Source: an uncultured Allomuricauda sp.
GTDB lineage: Bacteria; Bacteroidota; Bacteroidia; Flavobacteriales; Flavobacteriaceae
Assembly: GCF_947495325.1 (NCBI RefSeq)
Contig: NZ_CANLYK010000001.1
Span: 1,054,001 to 1,118,000 of the forward strand
Length of the DNA stretch: 64,000 nt
Direction of reading: 5' to 3'
The number at the start of each line of letters is the position of its first letter. Positions within the stretch are counted from its first letter, which is position 1. Below are positions 26,609 to 35,828 of this stretch, one piece after another. The position numbers and the translations under genes were made by a program. The notes under the pieces were generated by a model that saw nothing but the letters and a program-made list of their open reading frames with translations, searched no databases and was not told the origin of the DNA.

Positions 26609-29600
26609 ATGAAAAAAATACTTACCCTTGCGATGCTTTTTGCATCAACCATACTATTTTGCCAAGAATTTTCCATGGACCTTATTCAGGATATGAAGCC
26701 AAGAAACATAGGTCCAGGTGGAATGAGTGGGCGTGTTACCGCTATAGATGTAGTTACCACCAATCCAGATGTAATGTACGTTGGAACTGCTTCAGGTGGA
26801 GTATGGAAATCAACTTCAGGTGGAATTAAATGGAGTCCCATTTTTGATAAGGAGGTTACTGCCTCGGTTGGTGCAATTGCAATTCAACAATCAAACCCGT
26901 CAGTCGTTTGGGTAGGTACTGGTGAAGGAAATCCAAGAAATAGTTTAAATGGAGGGTACGGAATTTACAAATCGTTGGATGGAGGTAAATCCTGGAAATC
27001 CATGGGATTGGAAAAAACCCGGCATATCCACCGTGTAATTATCGACCCTGCCGACCCGAATGTGGTCTATGTTGGTGCGATAGGTTCTCCATGGGGTGTT
27101 CATGCTGAACGTGGAGTGTATAAAACTACAGATGGAGGCGAAACGTGGAAAAAGATTTTGTTTGTAAACGATAAAACGGGAGTGGCCGATTTGGTCATGG
27201 ACCCAACAAATCCAAATAAGCTGATTGCCGCCATGTGGGAACATAAACGAGACCCATGGTTTTTTAAATCCGGAGGAGAAGGTAGTGGACTTTATATGAC
27301 CCATGATGGAGGAACAAACTGGAAAGAATTGACAGATGAAGATGGATTGCCCAAAGGAGAACTAGGTAGGATTGGTATTGCCATTGCAAAAAATAAACCC
27401 AACATTGTTTACGCTTTGGTAGAAGCAAAAAAGAATGCGCTTTACAAATCCGAAGACGGTGGTTTTAAATGGAAGAAAATCAATGACAAAAATGATATTG
27501 GAAATAGACCATTCTATTACTCAGATATTTTTGTTGACCCAGAGAATGAGAATCGTGTCTATTCTGTTTTTACCTATGTAAATTCCTCAGAAGATGGTGG
27601 AAAAAATTTCTCCCAATTGATGCCAGCCTATGGGGTAGATAATGGTGTACATCCAGATCATCACAGTTGGTGGATTCACCCTGAAAATGGGCAATTTATG
27701 ATTGATGGGAATGATGGGGGAATGAATATTACCAAAGATGGTGGTAAAACATGGCGGTTTATCGGCAATCTGCCTGTAGCCCAGTTTTATCACATAAATA
27801 TTGATAATGAATATCCCTATAATGTATATGGCGGCATGCAAGATAATGGTTCATGGCGAGGCCCGGCCTATGCTTGGAGAGCTCAGGGTATCCGCAATAG
27901 CTACTGGCAAGAAATTGCTTTTGGGGATGGTTTTGATGTTGTTCCTGATTTGGATGACAACCAATTTGGGTATGCCATGAGTCAACAGGGTTATGTATCC
28001 AGATATGATTGGAAAACAGGAAATAATTATACAGTTAGACCTACACCTCCAGATGCAAAAACCAAATTGCGATTTAACTGGAATGCAGGAATAGGCCAAG
28101 ACCCTTTTGATAATAGTACGGTATATTTTGGAAGTCAGTTTGTGCATAAATCAACTGACAAGGGGTTGACATGGGAAATAATTTCACCCGACATGACCAC
28201 CAATGACAAGGAAAAACAAAAGCAAAGTGAGAGTGGAGGGCTGACCATGGATGCCACTGGTGCAGAAAACCATTGTACTATTTTGGTTATTGAGTCTTCT
28301 CCCGTTGAAAAAGACATGCTCTGGATAGGAACGGATGATGGAAAAGTACATTATACACAGAATGGAGGCGCTAGCTGGACAGAGGTAACTTCCAATATAA
28401 AAGGACTCCCGACAGGAAGCTGGATTCCCCAAATTAAAGCCTCCAATAAGAATAAAGGAGAAGCCTTATTGATCGCCAATGATTACAGAAGGTTCAATTA
28501 CACACCCTACGCATATCGAACTAAAGATTATGGTAAAACATGGACTCGAATTGTTGATGCAAGCGATGTGGAAAGTTATACCCTTTCCATTGTTGAGGAC
28601 TCTGAGAATTCTAATTTAATGTTTTTGGGCACTGATGATGGGCTTTACATTTCTTTTGATGCTGGGAACAAATGGCAAAAATGGACAGAAGGTTTTCCAA
28701 CTGTTTCAGTCAAAGATTTAGTAATCCACCCTAGAGAACATGATTTGGTTATTGGTACTTTTGGGCGGGCCGCTTGGGTTTTGGATGATATCCGCCCTTT
28801 AAGAACTCTTGCCAACAAGAATACCATCCTTCAAAAGGATATCAAACTTTTTAATAGTCCCACAGCATATTTGGCTGCTTATCAACAAGCAACGGGAAGT
28901 CGATTTGGGGGAGATGCCCTTTACAATGGAGAAAATCGCAAATACGGTGCAATGATCACCTATTACTTAAAGGAAGGCAAGAAAAAAGAAAAGCCCAAAA
29001 AAAATGATGAAAAGGACAAAGAAGAAAAAGACACTGAATCCGCATCTAAAAAAGAAGAACAGACAGGAGTACAAAAGAAAGATTCTATTCAATTTGACTT
29101 TTTTGATGGAAACAGGTTGATTCGAACCCTGAAATACAAAACTCCAGAAAAAGCTGGATTTCATAGAATCTATTGGTCACTTGATGAGAAAGGACCTGAT
29201 AGACCCTCCAGAAAGATTAGCACCTCTAAAAAGGAACCAAGTGGAATTGAGGTCAAACCTGGTACATATAAGGTAAAAGTTAGTCATGGTATGGTTTCGG
29301 ACTCTACATCCATTAAGGTAGAAACCGACCCAAGGATAACTGTTTCAAAAGCTGCCACCACTGAGGTTTACAATACTGGAAAAAAATTGGAAGGATATAC
29401 GCAAATGGCAGCAGATGCAGTAAAACAATTGATAGAAAGCAAGAATTTGGCAAATAAATTCCAAAAGGAGATGAAAGATTTGGATGAAGAAAAATATAAA
29501 GACCAAATAAAGGCTTCAAAAGATATTGTAAAACAAATTGATTCTGTTGTGGCGCAATATATAGGCAAAGAAGATAAACGCCAGGGTATTACCCGTAATC

Positions 29601-29833
29601 CTGAACTAACGGTTACCCAGCGTATCAACACCGCAAGTTGGTATGTTGGTAGTCGAAAAACCGGACTGACCAAAACTGAAAATGATTTAATTAAATTCGC
29701 CGAGGATGATTTAAAAACGGCTATTGACAAGACCAACAGCTTTTTTCAAGAAAAGTGGACACCTTATCGAGCATCTGTTGAATCCTTGGATTTATCCCCG
29801 TTTAAAGAAACAGAAACATTTAGCATAGATTAA
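26609..29833 (+). CDS. Sortilin/VPS10-like Asp-box (BNR) repeat protein, secreted
   Basis: A 1074-residue exported protein (signal MKKILTLAMLFASTILFCQ). About eleven Asp-box motifs of the S-x-D-x-G-x-x-W type can be seen in the first 730 residues (for example SLDGGKSWKS, TTDGGETWKK, THDGGTNWKE, TKDGGKTWRF, TKDYGKTWTR). This predicts one or two large sialidase/sortilin-like propellers. A Lys/Glu-rich linker (about residues 785-830) leads to an Ig-like and a helical C-terminal region. The family is often labelled glycosyl hydrolase, but no catalytic residues are evident, and binding or scaffold roles are equally possible. The frame is open back to 26462 inside the previous gene; the ATG at 26609 is chosen because the signal peptide starts there. 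Confidence 0.87.
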   Translation: MKKILTLAMLFASTILFCQEFSMDLIQDMKPRNIGPGGMSGRVTAIDVVTTNPDVMYVGTASGGVWKSTSGGIKWSPIFDKEVTASVGAIAIQQSNPSVVWVGTGEGNPRNSLNGGYGIYKSLDGGKSWKSMGLEKTRHIHRVIIDPADPNVVYVGAIGSPWGVHAERGVYKTTDGGETWKKILFVNDKTGVADLVMDPTNPNKLIAAMWEHKRDPWFFKSGGEGSGLYMTHDGGTNWKELTDEDGLPKGELGRIGIAIAKNKPNIVYALVEAKKNALYKSEDGGFKWKKINDKNDIGNRPFYYSDIFVDPENENRVYSVFTYVNSSEDGGKNFSQLMPAYGVDNGVHPDHHSWWIHPENGQFMIDGNDGGMNITKDGGKTWRFIGNLPVAQFYHINIDNEYPYNVYGGMQDNGSWRGPAYAWRAQGIRNSYWQEIAFGDGFDVVPDLDDNQFGYAMSQQGYVSRYDWKTGNNYTVRPTPPDAKTKLRFNWNAGIGQDPFDNSTVYFGSQFVHKSTDKGLTWEIISPDMTTNDKEKQKQSESGGLTMDATGAENHCTILVIESSPVEKDMLWIGTDDGKVHYTQNGGASWTEVTSNIKGLPTGSWIPQIKASNKNKGEALLIANDYRRFNYTPYAYRTKDYGKTWTRIVDASDVESYTLSIVEDSENSNLMFLGTDDGLYISFDAGNKWQKWTEGFPTVSVKDLVIHPREHDLVIGTFGRAAWVLDDIRPLRTLANKNTILQKDIKLFNSPTAYLAAYQQATGSRFGGDALYNGENRKYGAMITYYLKEGKKKEKPKKNDEKDKEEKDTESASKKEEQTGVQKKDSIQFDFFDGNRLIRTLKYKTPEKAGFHRIYWSLDEKGPDRPSRKISTSKKEPSGIEVKPGTYKVKVSHGMVSDSTSIKVETDPRITVSKAATTEVYNTGKKLEGYTQMAADAVKQLIESKNLANKFQKEMKDLDEEKYKDQIKASKDIVKQIDSVVAQYIGKEDKRQGITRNPELTVTQRINTASWYVGSRKTGLTKTENDLIKFAEDDLKTAIDKTNSFFQEKWTPYRASVESLDLSPFKETETFSID

Positions 29834-30561
29834 TGAGAAAGGTTTTAGGTTTTTTGCTGTTGTTTTTTGCACTAGCTCAAATGAGTGCACAGCAAACTGG
29901 TGAAAACGAGTTAGGAGCATGGTACATGTATTTTGGGGCCAATAAAATTTCCAAACGCTTCAGCCTGCATACTGAGGCCCAGTTTCGCTATTATGAAACC
30001 ACCTCAAACTTTAATCAACTGCTTCTACGAACCGGATTGAACTATCATATCAACAGTAATGCTATAGCAACTTTGGGGTATGGTTTCATAGAAACAGATG
30101 GCATATTCCAAGATAGTCCAAGTGAAGCGAACTCCAAGGAAAACCGAATATTTCAACAATTTATCTTAAAGAACAAAGTTTGGGAGTTTCTCTTTGAACA
30201 TCGTTATCGCTTGGAACAGCGTTTCATTGAGGCAAGAGATATTACAAGTGACCCTGAAATAGACCTTTCAAGAACAGAGCACCGTGCACGTTATCGTATA
30301 CAAATGACTTTACCATTGACCAATACCTTTTTCTTGAATTTTTATGATGAGTTGTTCATCAACCTACAAGACAATCTTTTTGGACAAAATCGTTTGTATG
30401 GTGCTCTGGGAATCCACATTACCGAAAATAGCAGCATTCAATTTGGATATCTTCGAAACCAGTTTACCAATGCAGTTTTTGATCGTTTGCAGATAGGATT
30501 CTTCTACAATCCCGACTTAAGAGGTGTGTTTAAAAAGAAAAAGGTCCAAAAAAATGATTAA
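29833..30561 (+). CDS. DUF2490 domain-containing outer-membrane protein
   Basis: A 242-residue protein with a signal peptide (cleavage near MSAQ, residue 19) and alternating amphipathic strands with aromatic belts (GAWYMYFGANKI, FSLHTEAQFRYYE, SIQFGYLRNQF), typical of the DUF2490 beta-barrel family. Its ATG overlaps the stop of the Asp-box gene (TAATG), so the propeller-amidohydrolase, Asp-box and barrel proteins are probably made together. The family has no known function. Confidence 0.82.
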   Translation: MRKVLGFLLLFFALAQMSAQQTGENELGAWYMYFGANKISKRFSLHTEAQFRYYETTSNFNQLLLRTGLNYHINSNAIATLGYGFIETDGIFQDSPSEANSKENRIFQQFILKNKVWEFLFEHRYRLEQRFIEARDITSDPEIDLSRTEHRARYRIQMTLPLTNTFFLNFYDELFINLQDNLFGQNRLYGALGIHITENSSIQFGYLRNQFTNAVFDRLQIGFFYNPDLRGVFKKKKVQKND

Positions 30562-30613
30562 GCTGAAATCGTAAATAGTTCTCTTTCTAGAACTGCCATA
30601 TTTTAGTTTCCAA

Positions 30614-31102
30614 ATGAGTCTAAAAAGTAAAATTTTTGAAGTCGCGGTACAGGGAACACACAACTTGGCCATTCCCGATGATATTGTCTTGCCTTTTCTG
30701 GAAAAAGGGTTCAAAAGGGTCCAAGTGGAAGCCAGTTTTGAGGGTAGAAGCATTACATTTCATGGAGCCCTTCAGAAGAGACATGGCAGCTATTTTATGA
30801 TGTTCAGCAAAAACCACCAAAAAGCACTGGAAATTTTTCCCAATGACTATTTTCAACTTCAGTTTTTTGAAGACACTTCAAAATATGGAGTAGAAGTACC
30901 AGAGGAATTTAGTGCAGTACTTTATAGTGATGCTGATGCGCATAGAATTTTTGAATCCTTTACTGCTGGAAAAAAGCGGGGAATCATATACATGATTTCC
31001 AGATACAAAAACTCCCAAACCCGAATAGATAAGTCCATTCTGCTCTGCGAAAATCTTAAAAAGGGCATTCGGGAAAATAAAGAGCTTCTAAAAACCTTTT
31101 AA
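30614..31102 (+). CDS. DUF1905/YdeI-like protein
   Basis: A 162-residue protein. The N-terminal half (KIFEVAVQGTHNLAIPDDIV, then FHGALQKRHGSYFMMFSKNH) matches the small DUF1905 beta fold. The C-terminal half (FSAVLYSDADAHRIFESFTA, KKRGIIYMISRYKNSQTR) matches the YdeI/OmdA-type helical tail. It is distinct from the longer YdeI protein at 22630 and shares only this tail. No signal peptide is present, so it is cytoplasmic. Function unknown. Confidence 0.75.
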   Translation: MSLKSKIFEVAVQGTHNLAIPDDIVLPFLEKGFKRVQVEASFEGRSITFHGALQKRHGSYFMMFSKNHQKALEIFPNDYFQLQFFEDTSKYGVEVPEEFSAVLYSDADAHRIFESFTAGKKRGIIYMISRYKNSQTRIDKSILLCENLKKGIRENKELLKTF

Positions 31103-31103
31103 G

Positions 31104-31134
31104 TTGACATCATCTCAAATTATCTGTAACTTAG
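31104..31134 (+). promoter_or_regulatory. Probable promoter of the superoxide dismutase gene
   Basis: TTG at 31104-31106 and TAACTTAG at 31127-31134 (7 of 8 to TAnnTTTG) are 20 bp apart, close to the Bacteroidota -33/-7 layout. They would give a leader of about 16 nt to the ATG at 31157. Confidence 0.4.
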
Positions 31135-31156
31135 ACAAAACCTAAAAACACTTTCG

Positions 31157-31744
31157 ATGAAAAAGATAAGCGCAATGATTGTGGGACTTCTTTTGGTCAC
31201 CACCTTTAGTTGTAAACAAGTAAAAAAAGAAGCAGAAACTACTTCTGAAGAAATAGAAGAAGTTGTTGAAGAGGTCAAAGAGATGGCCAAGGCAGAAACA
31301 ATAACATTTAAGATGGAACCAAAAAGTGATAGTGGTGTTTCTGGCGAAGTAACTTTTTCACAAGAAAATGGAAATGTAGTCATGAAGGCCATGTTAACAG
31401 GTCTTACCGAAGGTGAACATGCTATTCATATCCATGAAAAAGCGGATTGCTCCTCAGCAGATGGAAAATCAACCGGAGGACATTGGAATCCAACCTTTCA
31501 ACCACATGCCAAATGGGGTGCTGAAGGAGGATATCATAAAGGGGACATTGGTAATTTTGTCGCCAATGCAGAAGGTATTGCAACAGTCGATTTTGCCACT
31601 AATGAATGGTGCATAGGATGTGATGATGAAACAAAAAATATAGTAGGAAAAGCTGTTATTGTTCACCAGGGAGTAGACGATTTCACCTCTCAACCCAGCG
31701 GTGCAGCTGGTGCACGCGTAGCCTGCACTGGTATTATCCAATAA
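31157..31744 (+). CDS. sodC: Cu/Zn superoxide dismutase family lipoprotein
   Basis: A 195-residue protein with a lipoprotein signal (VTTFSC, Cys about 17), a short Glu/Lys-rich linker and a complete Cu/Zn SOD domain. Metal ligands are visible as HAIHIHEKADC, GGHWNP, HAKWGAEGGYHKGDIGNF (zinc His/Asp) and VIVHQGVDDF. The disulfide cysteines are in EKADC and RVACTG, and the guiding Arg is in GARVACTG. An extra Cys pair sits in EWCIGCDDE. It would dismutate superoxide in the periplasm or at the outer membrane. It has its own putative promoter and terminator. Confidence 0.93.
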   Translation: MKKISAMIVGLLLVTTFSCKQVKKEAETTSEEIEEVVEEVKEMAKAETITFKMEPKSDSGVSGEVTFSQENGNVVMKAMLTGLTEGEHAIHIHEKADCSSADGKSTGGHWNPTFQPHAKWGAEGGYHKGDIGNFVANAEGIATVDFATNEWCIGCDDETKNIVGKAVIVHQGVDDFTSQPSGAAGARVACTGIIQ

Positions 31745-31761
31745 TAAAACAAAGTAATCAC

Positions 31762-31792
31762 AAAAAAAAACCACCAATCGGTGGTTTTTTTT
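31762..31792 (+). terminator. Rho-independent terminator after sodC
   Basis: CCACC (31771-31775) pairs with GGTGG (31780-31784) around an AATC loop. Flanking A-run and T-run extend the stem, and the T-tract ends near 31792. It lies 18 nt past the sodC stop. Confidence 0.88.
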
Positions 31793-31850
31793 ATTCTTTA
31801 AAATGACCAAAAAGTTCTAAAAAGGCTACTTTCGATATTGAAAATAGACT

Positions 31851-33158
31851 ATGCCCAAAAACCGCAGTTTTGTTCTTTTTGAACCAGCCAAAAGCCCCAT
31901 TTTTTATGGGTATGTCATTATGGTCATCGGTACAATTGGTGTTTTTTGCAGCGTACCCGGCCAAACTATTGGGGTTTCGGTGTTCACAGATCCCGTAAAA
32001 GATGCCTTGGGTCTTACCAGAAATCAATTTAGCAATGCTTATATGATTGGCACCATTGTAAGTTCATTGGTAATCGGTAGGGCTGGAGTTTGGTTTGATC
32101 GCTATGGGGCACGTTATGTTGCCTTTTTTGCCATTGTGGTATTGGCAATTACTGTGCTGTTATGCTCTTTTTCGGCACAAATGAGTGAGTCCATTAAAAC
32201 CTTGCTGGCACAAGATACTTGGTTAATCCCTTTTTTGTTAATGACCGCCCTGTTCTTTCTACTTCGCTTTTCGGGGCAGGGAGTTTTGACCATGGCTTCC
32301 CGTAATGTAATCATGATTTGGTTTGATAAGAATCGTGGTAAGGTAAACATGTTTAGTAGTGTGGCCATATCTTTTGGATTCTCCTCGGCACCCCTATGGA
32401 TAAATACTTTGATAGATTATGGAGGTTGGGAAAATGCATGGCGCTATATGGCATTTGGATTGTTGTTTTGTAGCATCTTGATCTATTTTCTATACAAGAA
32501 CAAACCCGAAGAATATGGATTGCTTCCTGATGGTCAAAAAGTTGTAAGCCAAGATGAGGCGGATGTTAAAATGCCTATTTATAAGCAGTTTACGCTCAAG
32601 GAAGCAATGATAACCCGTGTTTTTTGGATGTATGGTCTAATGTTGGCCTTCAGTAGTTTTTTTAGTACCGGACTTTCTTTTCATGTGGTCTCCATTTTTG
32701 CCAGCCAAGGTTTTCCCAAAGAGGACGCCATATCCATTTTTTTGCCAGGCTCCGTTGTGGCGATTTGTGTTTCAACACTATTTAACTATCTCAGTGATTC
32801 CCTACCATTAAAATCATACTTATTCTTAATGTTATTTGGTGGTTTATTGGCAGCTATTGGATTTTTATCCTTAGCTAGTCCAGTAGGTATCCCATTGTTG
32901 ATAGCAGGTTTCGGTATAATGTCCGGGTTTTATGCTGTATTGAATGCAATAGCCTGGCCCCGTTTTTTTGGCAGGGACAACCTTGGCGCCATCACTGGGA
33001 AAATAATGAGTTTTTTAATTCTGGCCAGTGCCCTTGCACCACCGGTTTTTAGTCTGTGTTTTTCTACTTTTGATTCCTACAGTTTGGTGGGCTATCTTGG
33101 CTTGGTTTTCCTGACTTTTTTGCTGATCGGAAGCTTAAAAGCCAATAATCCACAATAA
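31851..33158 (+). CDS. MFS transporter
   Basis: A 435-residue major facilitator with about 12 hydrophobic helices. The loop 2-3 signature region reads GRAGVWFDRYGARYV, the cytoplasmic central loop is near residues 215-240, and a glycine-rich helix follows in FGIMSGFYAVLNAIAWPRFFG. The overall pattern resembles the oxalate/formate- or monocarboxylate-type MFS groups, but the substrate cannot be read from sequence. It stands between the sodC terminator and the ECF sigma gene with no obvious partner. Confidence 0.88.
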   Translation: MPKNRSFVLFEPAKSPIFYGYVIMVIGTIGVFCSVPGQTIGVSVFTDPVKDALGLTRNQFSNAYMIGTIVSSLVIGRAGVWFDRYGARYVAFFAIVVLAITVLLCSFSAQMSESIKTLLAQDTWLIPFLLMTALFFLLRFSGQGVLTMASRNVIMIWFDKNRGKVNMFSSVAISFGFSSAPLWINTLIDYGGWENAWRYMAFGLLFCSILIYFLYKNKPEEYGLLPDGQKVVSQDEADVKMPIYKQFTLKEAMITRVFWMYGLMLAFSSFFSTGLSFHVVSIFASQGFPKEDAISIFLPGSVVAICVSTLFNYLSDSLPLKSYLFLMLFGGLLAAIGFLSLASPVGIPLLIAGFGIMSGFYAVLNAIAWPRFFGRDNLGAITGKIMSFLILASALAPPVFSLCFSTFDSYSLVGYLGLVFLTFLLIGSLKANNPQ

Positions 33159-33304
33159 AATTAATGGTCATAAGCCAATTATTCCTGAAGAAAATTCTCT
33201 ACTTTGATAAGAATCAGTTTAATGGAAGATACTCCTCATATTTATCCATAATAATTGTATTTTGAATTTTTGGATGTAAGCGGTTTATCAATATTTGGTT
33301 TAAA

Positions 33305-34582
33305 ATGAACAATCCCAACTTTACGACAAGCAATGAGCTCACCTCCCACTTTTTCAGGAATGAGTATGGCAAGTTGGTCTCCGTTATTACAGGCTATTTG
33401 GGGAATGCTTATGTTGAAACTGCTGAGGACATTGTACAGGAGACTTTACTAAAGGCAACGGAGCATTGGGAAATGAAGGGGATTCCTGAAAACCCTAAGG
33501 CTTGGCTATATACAACAGCCAAAAATCTGACTTTAAATGTACTGAAGCGAAAAAAATATCAAAGGGATTATGAATCCCTAGCCAATCAAAAACCAGAAAT
33601 GGACGAGACTGGTTTCTTTTCTGATGAATTGATTGAAGACAGCCAGTTAAAAATGATGTTTTCCTGTTGCCATCCGTCTATCTCTGAAAACTCACAGATA
33701 GCACTTATCCTAAAGATATTGTCTGGTTTCAGTATTTCTGAAATTGCAAACGCCTTTTTTTCAAATGAGGAAACCATAAATAAGCGGCTTGTTAGAGGAA
33801 GACTGCAATTGAGAAAAATCAAAATTGATCTCTCCCAAAAATTTGATGTTGATAAACGATTGGAAGCAGTTCTAAAGACAATTTACCTCTTATTCAATGA
33901 GGGTTATTTTCCAGCAAACAAAAATCAGGTTATCCGTTTTGATCTTTGTTTGGAAGCCATCAGGCTTGCCCGTTTACTTGAAGAAAGTACCGTTGTTGGC
34001 AATAAAACTGATTGCAGTGCTCTTTTGGCCCTCATGTACTTCAATGCATCCAGATTTGCTTCCCGCGTATCCGATGTTGGTGAAATCATTGATTTAAAGG
34101 AACAAAATCGCTCAAAATGGGATTCCAAATTAATTCAAACGGGAATGTGGTATTTGGATAAAATCACCTTGACCAAAACAATAACCAAATACAATATTCT
34201 AGCTACCATTTCTGCCAACCATTGTATTGCCGAGACCTATAAAAAAACAAATTGGGCACAAATTTTATCCTTATATGATCAACTTATAATATTGGAGGAT
34301 TCCCCGATTACACAATTAAATAGAAGTGTTGCATTGGCTGAAGTAAAGGGAACACAAGTGGCTATTTCTACTTTGGAAACACTAGGAGAGGAATCAGATA
34401 TCGACAATTATTTCCTATATCACTTTACCCTAGCAGAACTTTATAAGGCGAATAAAGCCTTCGCAAAAGCTCGATTTGCCTACAATCAGGCTTTACATTT
34501 GGCCAAAAATCCAAGAGATAAAGAACTTTTGAAAAAAAAATTGGATGAGCTTGTCCTGATTTCACCATCTCAGTTGTCTTAG
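33305..34582 (+). CDS. ECF42-type RNA polymerase sigma factor with C-terminal extension
   Basis: A 425-residue sigma factor. Region 2 is at about residues 15-85 (VETAEDIVQETLLKA, NPKAWLYTTAKNLTLNVLKR) and region 4 at about 105-165 (LILKILSGFSISEIANAF). A long C-terminal extension follows: a conserved block (LFNEGYFPA, RFDLCLEAIRLARLL) and TPR-like helices (LAELYKANKAFAKARFAYNQAL). This architecture, with a YCII/DGPF protein encoded 29 nt downstream and no anti-sigma gene, is that of group ECF42. In that group the extension, not an anti-sigma factor, is thought to control activity. Target genes cannot be inferred beyond the adjacent YCII gene. Confidence 0.9.
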   Translation: MNNPNFTTSNELTSHFFRNEYGKLVSVITGYLGNAYVETAEDIVQETLLKATEHWEMKGIPENPKAWLYTTAKNLTLNVLKRKKYQRDYESLANQKPEMDETGFFSDELIEDSQLKMMFSCCHPSISENSQIALILKILSGFSISEIANAFFSNEETINKRLVRGRLQLRKIKIDLSQKFDVDKRLEAVLKTIYLLFNEGYFPANKNQVIRFDLCLEAIRLARLLEESTVVGNKTDCSALLALMYFNASRFASRVSDVGEIIDLKEQNRSKWDSKLIQTGMWYLDKITLTKTITKYNILATISANHCIAETYKKTNWAQILSLYDQLIILEDSPITQLNRSVALAEVKGTQVAISTLETLGEESDIDNYFLYHFTLAELYKANKAFAKARFAYNQALHLAKNPRDKELLKKKLDELVLISPSQLS

Positions 34583-34611
34583 GGTCAAATTATAATCTTA
34601 AATAAAAAATT

Positions 34612-34968
34612 ATGAGAGAATTTCTATTATTAATTCGAAGTGAAGAGGAACCCAAAGCCAATTTATCTCCAGAACAAATGCAGCAGCATATTGAAAAAAT
34701 TGGAGGGTATTTAAAAAAACTTACGGAAGAAGGTAGAATGAAATCTGCCCAACCCTTGGAAATGAAAGGAACAATGCTATCCTACAAAAACGGGCAAATT
34801 GTTGACGGACCTTACAATGAAACCAAGGAGATTATCTCTGGATATTACCATCTCTTGGCAAAAGATTTGGATGAAGCAATTGCCATTGCAAAGCAAGACC
34901 CAAGATTTGATGAAGGAATTTGGCGGATGGAGGTTAGACCCATAAAACATGTTGAGGGCATTAACTAG
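34612..34968 (+). CDS. YCII-related (DGPF) protein
   Basis: A 118-residue ferredoxin-like-fold protein of the YCII/DGPF family. The signature appears as DGPY at residues 65-68 (VDGPYNETKEIISGYY), followed by a helix with DLDEAIAIAKQDPRF. It is encoded 29 nt after the ECF42 sigma gene; this pairing is a conserved hallmark of ECF42 loci. Biochemical function is unknown; related YciI folds are suspected small enzymes. Confidence 0.9.
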   Translation: MREFLLLIRSEEEPKANLSPEQMQQHIEKIGGYLKKLTEEGRMKSAQPLEMKGTMLSYKNGQIVDGPYNETKEIISGYYHLLAKDLDEAIAIAKQDPRFDEGIWRMEVRPIKHVEGIN

Positions 34969-34982
34969 AACAAATAATACTA

Positions 34983-35013
34983 AAAACGGCTTGAGTTTCC
35001 ATCAAGCCGTTTT
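34983..35013. terminator. Bidirectional terminator between YCII and ompW genes
   Basis: A perfect 12-bp stem (34983-34994 with 35002-35013, core CGGCTTGA/TCAAGCCG) with a 7-nt loop. A-rich on the left and T-rich on the right, it can terminate both convergent genes. Confidence 0.88.
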
Positions 35014-35040
35014 CTTTATCATAACTTAAAGCTGGTATTT

Positions 35041-35691
35041 TTATAGTTTTACCCCTACCCCAAATCCAAAAATCCATGGGTTAATGTCAACATCTGCACC
35101 GACCGTAGCCCCAAGAGCTGTAGTAGCATCAATGGTTGCATCCGTTCCCATAAACATCTTCTTTATATCAACATTCAAAAACCAGGTATCATTTAACATG
35201 TAGTCAACCCCTCCTTGAAAAGCAAATCCCAAAGCCGTATCATAATCAACATTATCAGCAACAGGGCCTTCATCAACTCCATAAAACAAAGTCAAATTCA
35301 CTCCTGCTCCCAAATAAGGTACCAAGTTGCCTCCCGTAAAATGATATTGACCTGTCAAAGTTGGTGGAAGCAACCATACATGTCCCAGATCTATATCACC
35401 AGCCGAAGTTCCAACTGCCTCGACATCGTGTTTTGTTGTGGCCAAAATCAATTCCAACGACCAGTTTTCATCAAAGAAATAAGAAATATCCAGTTCAGGT
35501 ACAACTGCGGTGGAAATTGATGCGTCGCCGCCAATAGCTTCTATATCAGCACTCTCATCAGGTGTTACTACGATTCCGCGTAGTCTAAACTGCCATTTAC
35601 CACTAGCATCATCTGTCCCTGAGCTTTGCGCATAGGACAAATTTGTAGATCCTATTAAAATCATCAACAAAAAAACAATTACCTTCTTCAT
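35041..35691 (-). CDS. OmpW family outer-membrane protein
   Basis: A 216-residue small beta-barrel with a signal peptide (cleavage near SYAQ, residue 22). OmpW traits are KWQFRLRGIVVTPDES, PELDISYFFDENWSLELI, LPPTLTGQYHF, VPYLGAGVN and the terminal strand WIFGFGVGVKL. The family forms a narrow 8-stranded channel for small hydrophobic molecules. An ATG 9 codons upstream (35718) is rejected because a perfect -7 box overlaps it (35716-35723). Confidence 0.9.
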   Translation of the reverse strand: MKKVIVFLLMILIGSTNLSYAQSSGTDDASGKWQFRLRGIVVTPDESADIEAIGGDASISTAVVPELDISYFFDENWSLELILATTKHDVEAVGTSAGDIDLGHVWLLPPTLTGQYHFTGGNLVPYLGAGVNLTLFYGVDEGPVADNVDYDTALGFAFQGGVDYMLNDTWFLNVDIKKMFMGTDATIDATTALGATVGADVDINPWIFGFGVGVKL

Positions 35692-35715
35692 ACGTGTATG
35701 TGTTTTAAATTTGAT

Positions 35716-35723
35716 CAAAATTA
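35716..35723 (-). promoter_or_regulatory. -7 promoter box of the ompW gene
   Basis: On the minus strand the sequence reads TAATTTTG, an exact match to TAnnTTTG. Transcription would begin near 35709, giving an 18-nt leader to the ATG at 35691. No clear -33 TTTG is seen. Confidence 0.5.
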
Positions 35724-35828
35724 CCTACCCCTATTTTTAGAGCATATGACCTTTATCATTGTATAAAGTTTATGTGTAGGAAAAGAGAATTAGGTATTTT
35801 GCAGTATCATAAATCAATACCCTTTGTT

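Noticed and set aside
22630..31102. The two YdeI-related genes as a duplicated pair
   Set aside because: They share only the short C-terminal region; the N-terminal halves belong to different families and the genes are 7 kb apart.
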